A program made the position numbers and the translations under genes. This document shows positions 14,493 to 18,662 of a stretch of 28,243 bases of DNA, one piece after another (positions within the stretch are counted from its first letter, which is position 1; each line of letters begins with the position of its first letter). The DNA comes from a virus. The notes beneath the pieces were generated by a model, which saw nothing but the letters and a program-made list of their open reading frames with translations, made no database searches and had not been told where the DNA came from. The DNA is taken from positions 1-28,243 of the IMG/VR virus record IMGVR_UViG_3300027730_000112; one strand, 5' to 3'.

Positions 14493-14915
14493 TTAAACTT
14501 TTAATTTATCTGATAATTGTTTTGAAGCTTCTGATACTTCCGTCTTCATATTCGGCAATAGTACTGGTAATTCTGCATTTTTACCTATCAAATGTTCCTG
14601 ATTATTTGAAATTAAATAGTTAACTCTATCTCTATAATAATCCACTATGCCATCATAACTAGGACAGTCTCTTTCTATCTGTTTCCAATCGTCGCCATCT
14701 TTAGGCTCATAAAAATCATGCCAACCAGTATGTTTATGATAGTGTGGTTCTATAACAATTATATTTGAACCATTTATATATTTATTACCTATCTGTGCAG
14801 GTATTTTTTTTCTTTGAGCATAAATAGCTTTTTCTACTTCGTCTTCTTCTATGGATACTTGGTCAGACACATTGTAACCATATCTAACTCTAAAAAATCT
14901 TTTTTCTTTATTCAT
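14493..14915 (-). CDS. hypothetical protein coupled to replisome organizer
   Basis: A 140-residue protein. The conserved-looking core is EDEVEKAIYAQRKKIPAQIG followed by GSNIIVIEPHYHKHTGWHDF and DDWKQIERDCP; a helical tail follows. The first part resembles phage proteins found next to DnaD-like initiators, whose role is not known to me. The HYHKHTGWH cluster could bind metal. Its ATG overlaps the stop of the DnaD-like gene by four bases (ATGA), so the two are translated together. Confidence 0.6.
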   Translation of the reverse strand: MNKEKRFFRVRYGYNVSDQVSIEEDEVEKAIYAQRKKIPAQIGNKYINGSNIIVIEPHYHKHTGWHDFYEPKDGDDWKQIERDCPSYDGIVDYYRDRVNYLISNNQEHLIGKNAELPVLLPNMKTEVSEASKQLSDKLKV

Positions 14916-15610
14916 AACATTATTGGTTTATTATTTTTATATTTTTGCCAAGCTGAGGCAAGTTGAGCACCTTTATCTTCGAGTTGAACTGGAGTCGTTA
15001 TCACTGGCATATACTGAATATTATTTGATTTAGGCAGAGATGATATTATTTTTTGTAATCTATCAATCCCATGAGTTTCAAGAAGGCGAGAAATAGCGGA
15101 GCGTTGAGTTTTATTTCCGTACCATTTCTTATAAGCAGAATTTACTTCTTTAAACATATCAATAACTGAAACTATATCAGCCGAGCTTTGCTCGGTATCT
15201 TTCCTTTCCTTTCCTTCCCTAACCTCTCCTAACCTATCCTTACCTAACCTAACCTGTGTCGCCATTTCGTCTACCAATGGTATACCAGTTGACAACCTTT
15301 TAATTTCTTCCTTGTAAATCTCTAAATATTTACTCGGAGTATACCTATCGTTTCTCAAATAATTGTTTTCTTTCCAGTCTTTTATTACTAATACTTTATC
15401 ATCAAAAACTGTAATAAAATTTTTTGCTTGTAAAACTTTTAAATCATCTGGTTTACTTTCTGTCATTCTCATAATAGTAAAATGCTCACAAAACCCATCA
15501 TCATCTGCATTCATTCCTAAATGAAAATACAAATTTTGAGAAGATTGTGGCATCATCAAAAACTGACTAGAATTAGTTATTGTTTTTGAGAACATTCTTC
15601 TTTGTGCCAT
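14912..15610 (-). CDS. DnaD-like phage replisome organizer
   Basis: A 232-residue replication initiator. The N-terminal domain (1-95) is a clear match to phage replisome organizers: MAQRRMFSKTITNSSQFLMM, YFHLGMNADDDGF, DDLKVLQAKNFITVFDDKVL, DWKENNYLRNDRYTPSKY. A low-complexity linker RLGKDRLGEVREGKERK follows and is encoded by the 5-bp repeat array. The rest (150-232) is a helical domain with a KKWYGNKTQRSAISRLLE segment. Such proteins bind origin iterons, often inside their own gene, and recruit the helicase loader. The long, structured leader upstream suggests regulated expression. Confidence 0.88.
   Translation of the reverse strand: MAQRRMFSKTITNSSQFLMMPQSSQNLYFHLGMNADDDGFCEHFTIMRMTESKPDDLKVLQAKNFITVFDDKVLVIKDWKENNYLRNDRYTPSKYLEIYKEEIKRLSTGIPLVDEMATQVRLGKDRLGEVREGKERKDTEQSSADIVSVIDMFKEVNSAYKKWYGNKTQRSAISRLLETHGIDRLQKIISSLPKSNNIQYMPVITTPVQLEDKGAQLASAWQKYKNNKPIML
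15181..15255 (-). repeat. iteron-like 5-bp array with hairpin, candidate origin
   Basis: On the plus strand, CC doublets recur every 5 bp from 15203 to 15254: ten tandem units of the form NNAGG on the minus strand, four of them TTAGG. Directly beside them, CCGAGC-TTT-GCTCGG (15181-15195) is a perfect 6-bp GC-rich hairpin. Iterons inside the replisome-organizer gene are known origins in phages of Gram-positive hosts. Here the array also encodes the linker of the protein. Confidence 0.55.
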
Positions 15611-15621
15611 GTTGTTAAAAT

Positions 15622-15710
15622 AAAAAATCTCCGTTCACCGAAGAACAAACATTAAGATTTCTCTTGCAGTTTGCCCCCCTGTGAATGGAGACTAAAAGTA
15701 AATAGGGGGC
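15622..15710 (-). ncRNA. structured leader with attenuator or pseudoknot
   Basis: In the order of transcription the RNA reads GCCCCC (15710-15705), UCUCCAUUCAC (15691-15681), GGGGGGC (15679-15673), then GUGAACGGAGA (15638-15628) and at once six U (15627-15622). The C and G runs can pair, with the second element in their loop. That element is complementary, with one mismatch, to the last one, giving an H-type pseudoknot or two competing hairpins. The U-run makes the long stem look like a terminator. It lies between a promoter and the DnaD-like gene, so it may attenuate that gene. No known riboswitch class is recognised. Confidence 0.5.
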
Positions 15711-15734
15711 GGTGGTGATTGCTCACATTAATAT

Positions 15735-15779
15735 TCTATAAATTAAAAGACAATAGTGCAAACTATAACCTGTGGACAA
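15735..15779 (-). promoter_or_regulatory. promoter of DnaD-like gene with TTGTCCACA element
   Basis: TTTGCA (15757-15762), 16 bases, TATAGA (15735-15740) on the minus strand, with TTGTCCACA at 15771-15779, eight bases farther upstream. It gives a leader of about 115-120 bases that contains the structured element at 15622-15710. Confidence 0.6.
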
Positions 15780-15783
15780 GAAA

Positions 15784-15864
15784 TTATATTAAATCTTTTT
15801 GTGTGAATGAGCGTAGTCTGTCATGGAGTAAATCAAATGTAGATTTTATTTGTGTGTCTTCCAT
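15784..15864 (-). CDS. 26-residue ORF, possibly leaderless
   Basis: A very short ORF starting MEDTQIKSTFDLLHDRLRSF and ending in DLI. The -10 box of the promoter at 15871 ends six bases before its ATG, so transcription would begin at or next to the start codon and the message would be leaderless. It ends five bases before the next promoter's box. The tidy fit between two promoters is the only support; composition alone cannot prove coding. Confidence 0.35.
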   Translation of the reverse strand: MEDTQIKSTFDLLHDRLRSFTQKDLI

Positions 15865-15870
15865 ACAACA

Positions 15871-15916
15871 ATTTTACTACTACACTATGCGTATAGGAAA
15901 TATATTGTGTGGACAA
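15871..15916 (-). promoter_or_regulatory. promoter with TTGTCCACA element
   Basis: TTGTCCACA at 15908-15916, seven bases, TTTCCT (15895-15900), 18 bases, TAAAAT (15871-15876) on the minus strand. The core boxes are weaker than at 11671 or 17226, but the geometry is the same. It serves the 26-residue ORF and perhaps genes beyond. Confidence 0.5.
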
Positions 15917-15995
15917 TAATTTACACTATGTTATACTTAAATTGTCTAGTACCTCCTTAATGGGCGTTAAAATTAGACTAACTATATAGCAACAA

Positions 15996-16025
15996 AAAAG
16001 ACTCTTCCTTTCGGGAGGGTCTTTT
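15996..16025. terminator. bidirectional rho-independent terminator
   Basis: A 12-bp stem (15996-16007 with 16014-16025, two G-U or mismatch steps) with a 6-base loop, flanked by six A on the left and containing four T on the right, so it works as a terminator on both strands. On the minus strand it ends the unit of the zinc-finger gene at 16130. The stretch 15917-16129 otherwise holds no gene that I can see; it contains an isolated AAGGAGGTACTA near 15943-15955 with no start codon after it. Confidence 0.8.
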
Positions 16026-16129
16026 AAGTTACTACTGACTATCCGTTGCTCCTACCAAGTGAATGATGATTGCTTACGAGATAGCTAGTAGTGCGGTTAG
16101 TGTTGAAAGAAAACTCAAAAAAATAGTTG

Positions 16130-16438
16130 TTAGTTGTCTTTCGGGATTATTTTATCATATCTTGATGTGTTGCAATCTGCACAGGTTGTAGATAGTGGGG
16201 GATTTAATCCATCGCAGTTGTCACAGATAAAACCACACATTTTTTCGTTGTAGTTTATTTTACTTTCTCCATATCTTTTTTTATTAACTTTTCTTCTATA
16301 TTCTTTACTTTTTTTAAAATAAATTTCTTTTTTTCTTAATTTGTCGCAAATATTGCAATTCGTTTTAACATCTTTTTCTCTAAAGAAGTCACCAAAGCTT
16401 TTTATTATTTTACATTTAGGACATGTTTTAAAACTCAT
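16130..16438 (-). CDS. double zinc-finger protein, C-terminal RanBP2-type
   Basis: I start it at the ATG 16438 (an in-frame GTG lies at 16444), giving 102 residues. The N-terminal part, CPKCKIIKSFGDFF then CNICDKL, is a four-Cys zinc module like those heading phage HNH endonucleases, followed by a very basic KEIYFKKSKEYRRKVNKKR stretch. No HNH catalytic core follows. The C-terminal part CDNCDGLNPPLSTTCADC fits the RanBP2 zinc-finger spacing C-x2-C-x3-N-x6-C-x2-C exactly, lacking only the usual Trp (Phe here). RanBP2 fingers bind RNA or ubiquitin in eukaryotes and are less usual in phages. The role is probably nucleic-acid binding. A promoter ends next to its start. Confidence 0.65.
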   Translation of the reverse strand: MSFKTCPKCKIIKSFGDFFREKDVKTNCNICDKLRKKEIYFKKSKEYRRKVNKKRYGESKINYNEKMCGFICDNCDGLNPPLSTTCADCNTSRYDKIIPKDN

Positions 16439-16446
16439 ACACACAT

Positions 16447-16490
16447 TTTATCACTACAACATTTAATGTGTGTAAAATATCTGTGGACAA
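16447..16490 (-). promoter_or_regulatory. promoter with TTGTCCACA element
   Basis: TTGTCCACA (16482-16490), then TTTACA (16471-16476), 18 bases, GATAAA (16447-16452) on the minus strand. The -10 is imperfect. If it is right, the start site falls only a few bases before the ATG at 16438, an almost leaderless message. Confidence 0.5.
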
Positions 16491-16495
16491 TGGGA

Positions 16496-16523
16496 AAGGG
16501 GGGAGGCAAATTGCCCCCCCCTT
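16496..16523. terminator. strong GC hairpin between cassettes
   Basis: AAGGGGGG (16496-16503), one unpaired A, GGC, a short AT loop, GCC, and CCCCCCTT (16516-16523) pair almost perfectly. No long U-run follows on the minus strand (TTTCCC does), so its efficiency as a terminator is uncertain. It separates the 38-residue gene (stop at 16560) from the next promoter. Confidence 0.6.
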
Positions 16524-16559
16524 AGCACTCCCTCTTGTCAGAGCGTCCGCACCGCCTTT

Positions 16560-16676
16560 CTAGTTGCTGGTTAATACGAGTAGAAGTAGCGTAGCGAAGT
16601 GCAGAATGATAAGTCCTGCAATCACTATACTACCCCAAAACACAAAGACTATGAGTGAGTAGAGAAAGTCTCTCAT
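16560..16676 (-). CDS. 38-residue membrane peptide
   Basis: MRDFLYSLIVFVFWGSIVIA followed by GLIILHFATLLLLVLTSN: almost the whole peptide is hydrophobic, enough for one long or two short membrane helices. The start overlaps the previous stop (ATGA), with GAAGG upstream as a ribosome site. The codon choice and GC content are higher than in most of the window. A holin-like or membrane-modifying peptide is possible; nothing specific can be said. Confidence 0.6.
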   Translation of the reverse strand: MRDFLYSLIVFVFWGSIVIAGLIILHFATLLLLVLTSN

Positions 16677-16828
16677 GCGACCTTCTTTATCTGAATGAGC
16701 TGTTGCCTCGGTTTCTTGCCGAGGTTAGGACACTGGATACGACTGCAAAAATTCGCAATCTTGCCAAGTGAAGGATACTTCTTCAATCGGCAGAAGTAGA
16801 AGAAATCTCTGTCGAGTCTCTTGTACAT
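16673..16828 (-). CDS. 51-residue basic protein
   Basis: MYKRLDRDFFYFCRLKKYPS, then LGKIANFCSRIQCPNLGKKP and a basic tail. Three Cys and many Lys/Arg suggest nucleic-acid binding, possibly with metal. It has a good Shine-Dalgarno sequence (AAAGGA, six bases before the ATG), unlike most genes here, and an extended -10 promoter just upstream. It is translationally coupled to the membrane peptide after it. It lies in the GC-richer segment. No family recognised. Confidence 0.6.
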   Translation of the reverse strand: MYKRLDRDFFYFCRLKKYPSLGKIANFCSRIQCPNLGKKPRQQLIQIKKVA

Positions 16829-16848
16829 GACGAGTCCTTTCTAATGTA

Positions 16849-16857
16849 ATTATAACA
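16849..16857 (-). promoter_or_regulatory. extended -10 promoter TGTTATAAT
   Basis: TG-T-TATAAT on the minus strand, 20 bases before the ATG at 16828. No -35 box and no TTRTCCACA element is seen, which is compatible with an extended -10 promoter. It follows directly after the hairpin at 16865-16886. Confidence 0.5.
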
Positions 16858-16864
16858 TACACAA

Positions 16865-16886
16865 AGGAGGCACTGTAGTACCTCCT
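16865..16886. terminator. AGGAGG/CCTCCT hairpin between small genes
   Basis: A 6-bp stem (16865-16870 with 16881-16886) and a 10-base loop, followed on the minus strand by TTTG. A second small inverted repeat AGTGA-N5-TCACT lies just upstream. It probably ends the zinc-ribbon pair before the next promoter, but the stem is short. Confidence 0.4.
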
Positions 16887-16910
16887 AGTGAGATGATCAC
16901 TCTCCTTTCT

Positions 16911-17093
16911 TTATACAATACACCGAGCGAAACTCGGAGTTGCATGTTGAGGTTTGCGTTCTGGACGCACTACCTTGACTTTGTTCTCCGCTCCGCAGTG
17001 AAGACAGGTTTTCTGGTCGGCACGAGTGTATAACCAACAGTTCGTGCAAATACGCTCTGGCAAGTTAATCAATGTCAGCGAGCGAGTCTTCAT
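16911..17093 (-). CDS. zinc-ribbon protein, 60 residues
   Basis: Residues 15-34 form a rubredoxin-like zinc ribbon: CTNC, a spacer of 12 residues, CLHC followed by Gly, the pattern of ribbons that bind nucleic acid or act as protein knuckles. A basic and Pro-rich tail follows (VKVVRPERKPQHATPSFARC). The start has a good Shine-Dalgarno sequence (GAGGTG), and the gene begins 29 bases inside the end of the preceding zinc-ribbon gene. Codon use is richer in G and C than in the structural genes, suggesting a separate origin. Confidence 0.65.
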   Translation of the reverse strand: MKTRSLTLINLPERICTNCWLYTRADQKTCLHCGAENKVKVVRPERKPQHATPSFARCIV

Positions 17094-17208
17094 AAACCCA
17101 CCTCTTTTCGCATGCGATACAGATTGTGGCGTACATGCCGTTCTGTTCTTCGATGCGGTGATTCTGTTGTGAGTCGCACACGTTGCAGTGTTTGACAGTG
17201 TATCCCAT
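17065..17208 (-). CDS. zinc-ribbon protein, 47 residues
   Basis: MGYTVKHCNVCDSQQNHRIE, then a CIAC pair after 19 residues: two CxxC knuckles make a compact zinc ribbon, with the end CEKRWVYEDSLADID. AGGAG sits six bases before the ATG, and a strong promoter (17226-17253) lies directly upstream. It overlaps the next ribbon gene, so the two are probably made together and might act as partners. Function unknown. Confidence 0.65.
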   Translation of the reverse strand: MGYTVKHCNVCDSQQNHRIEEQNGMYATICIACEKRWVYEDSLADID

Positions 17209-17225
17209 AGGAACTCCTGTATATA

Positions 17226-17268
17226 ATTATACGCCTGTTATTTTATATGTAAATAAAAAAGTGGATAA
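17226..17268 (-). promoter_or_regulatory. strong promoter with TTATCCACT element
   Basis: TTTACA (17248-17253), 16 bases, TATAAT (17226-17231) on the minus strand, the best match in the window. TTATCCACT lies at 17260-17268, six bases upstream of the -35. The terminator of the preceding unit ends directly against it. Confidence 0.75.
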
Positions 17269-17294
17269 CACAAAAAGCCTTTCGGCTCTCTGTG
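17269..17294 (-). terminator. rho-independent terminator
   Basis: An 11-bp stem, CACAGAGAGCC with GGCTTTTTGTG on the minus strand, closes a GAAA tetraloop; the five T are part of the descending arm. It lies about 80 bases after the stop at 17374 and ends the lysis transcript. The 17295-17373 stretch holds nothing else that I recognise. Confidence 0.7.
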
Positions 17295-17373
17295 CTTAGC
17301 ATTATTTAATTAGGATAATCGGTTTTTATCGAATATAACTAATTTAATAATTTGTACCAGTTATTATGGGAGA

Positions 17374-17712
17374 CTAATCCATAGTATCTGGTCTGTAAAA
17401 TTCTGCCTTTCGGTCTTTGAGATACTGCCACGTGAGAAGTCTTTTACCACACTTGCCTTCTTCGTAGTTACATTCAGAAATAGTTAGACCTTCTTCCTCT
17501 ACTTTTTCGTTTAGCATGTAGTGAATTGTGCCGTCATAATTTATGATAGTCACGCCACCTATATTCGGAAAAATAGAGTTAGGGATTATTTCTTTAGTGG
17601 GTTTTAAGCTTTTTATTTTACTTTTGATGTACAGATAACAGTTGTACTCTATACGCCCAATGGTGGGCAGTTTAGGGGCTAATACAGGGGCTTCTAGGGG
17701 CTGTTCTATCAT
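17374..17712 (-). CDS. secreted or periplasmic small protein, N-terminus disrupted
   Basis: From the ATG at 17712 the protein has 112 residues: MIEQPLEAPVLAPKLPTIGR, a middle IIPNSIFPNIGGVTIINYDG and an end with two Cys (SECNYEEGKCGKR). The reading frame stays open upstream to 17826 and encodes IERIISLGAILIQSL, then TIPVAHAQ directly before the Met, which looks like a signal peptide with an Ala-x-Ala cleavage site. No ATG, GTG or TTG exists in that upstream frame. The only ATG (17818) is one base out and stops after three codons. Either the start is unusual, a +1 frameshift is used, or there is an indel. It lies after the holin and may aid lysis or act at the cell surface. Confidence 0.6.
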   Translation of the reverse strand: MIEQPLEAPVLAPKLPTIGRIEYNCYLYIKSKIKSLKPTKEIIPNSIFPNIGGVTIINYDGTIHYMLNEKVEEEGLTISECNYEEGKCGKRLLTWQYLKDRKAEFYRPDTMD

Positions 17713-17847
17713 CTGTGCGTGTGCTACTGGGATAGTTAATATTTCATTTATTACTGGTGCTGGGTTTAATGATTGAATTAAAATAGCACCAAGAGAGATG
17801 ATACGTTCAATAAGCCATTGTGTTAGTTATAAATCCGAGTGACTGTA

Positions 17848-18096
17848 TTATTTTTGTGCAACAAATGCAACAATTTTTCTTATCAAACCAAATGCTGTTT
17901 CTGCTACACCATAAAATGTATATCCTAGTGTCACTAGAGTACCTATTTGATCTGCAAGACTTGTTATATCACCACTAATAGCTGTATAGCCAAAATAAAC
18001 TGCAAGACCTCCAGCCATTTTTATAAATCCTTCCACTGATTTTGAAAGTTCTTGTGGATTTACTGAAGATGATAAAGCTCCAAATTTCTTTTCCAT
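17848..18096 (-). CDS. holin-like membrane protein
   Basis: An 82-residue protein with a hydrophilic start (MEKKFGALSSSVNPQELSKS) and two hydrophobic segments, roughly 26-42 (MAGGLAVYFGYTAISG) and 48-78 (LADQIGTLVTLGYTFYGVAE and the following FGLIRKIVAFVA). A short positively charged end follows. Size, two-helix topology and position directly after the endolysin gene agree with a phage holin that permeabilises the membrane at lysis. The VNPxxLxxSVxG start is one I associate with similar proteins in Patescibacteria; that link is from memory. Confidence 0.68.
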   Translation of the reverse strand: MEKKFGALSSSVNPQELSKSVEGFIKMAGGLAVYFGYTAISGDITSLADQIGTLVTLGYTFYGVAETAFGLIRKIVAFVAQK

Positions 18097-18128
18097 AATG
18101 TTTTATTTATATTAAAGGGACTTATTAA

Positions 18129-18662
18129 TTATACTACAATTTCATAAATATATGTCTTCAATTTGCGTTTATCTTCAAACTCACGCCTCCATTCTTCGAG
18201 GGTATAATTGCCAGTAAATTTGCCAGCGTTTTTACCAAAAGAATTGTTGCTTGCTATACGTTCGTTAGTTATAAATACACCTACATGTCCGTTCTTACTA
18301 GGTGTCCGAGGAGATACTATTATTCTTCCTTTATTTTGCATATCTACTCTTTTAAATCTTTTATCCATAAATAATTTCATGTCTAAATCTTTGGTAGAGG
18401 CAAGAATAGGGAAATCTGGGAATACTTTTTTAAGTAAAGTAGATATTACTTCAGCACAGGCTACATCATCAGATATTTCATCTTTTGGTGTGGGGTCTAT
18501 ATCAAGAGCTTCTAAACATACTTTTAAAAATTTATCTTCGTGTGTCATAGGTTTTATTTCTATTGGGATATATTCCATTTCCTCAATCTTGCTTCTTTGA
18601 GAAAGTAGCCGAGATAATTCCTCCAACATTCCCCGTAATTTGTTTAATAAGGAGAGCAACAT
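18129..18662 (-). CDS. putative endolysin, Cys/His/Asn peptidase fold
   Basis: A 177-residue protein from the ATG at 18662. It starts with an amphipathic helix (MLLSLLNKLRGMLEELSRLL) that overlaps the protease gene by 80 bases. A second possible start at Met 29 (18578), right after the upstream stop and behind GAGGAA, gives 149 residues. The catalytic part resembles CHAP/NlpC-type wall hydrolases common in Patescibacteria: DDVACAE (Cys 69), NGHVGVF (His 126), IASNNSFGK (Asn 139 or 140), then NYTLEEWR. It would cut peptidoglycan cross-links. The holin-like gene follows 32 bases on. Family and role are pattern-based, but the triad order is convincing. Confidence 0.7.
   Translation of the reverse strand: MLLSLLNKLRGMLEELSRLLSQRSKIEEMEYIPIEIKPMTHEDKFLKVCLEALDIDPTPKDEISDDVACAEVISTLLKKVFPDFPILASTKDLDMKLFMDKRFKRVDMQNKGRIIVSPRTPSKNGHVGVFITNERIASNNSFGKNAGKFTGNYTLEEWRREFEDKRKLKTYIYEIVV

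Noticed and set aside
15719-15919. Plus-strand 66-codon frame in the promoter region
   Set aside because: It lies across two minus-strand promoters, has no ribosome site, and its composition is not protein-like. No plus-strand gene is convincing anywhere in the window.
16026-16129. tRNA-like sequence (TTGGTAGGAGCA resembles a D-arm)
   Set aside because: No acceptor stem, anticodon arm or TTCGA-type T-loop can be found at the right spacing. No tRNA is recognised elsewhere in the window.
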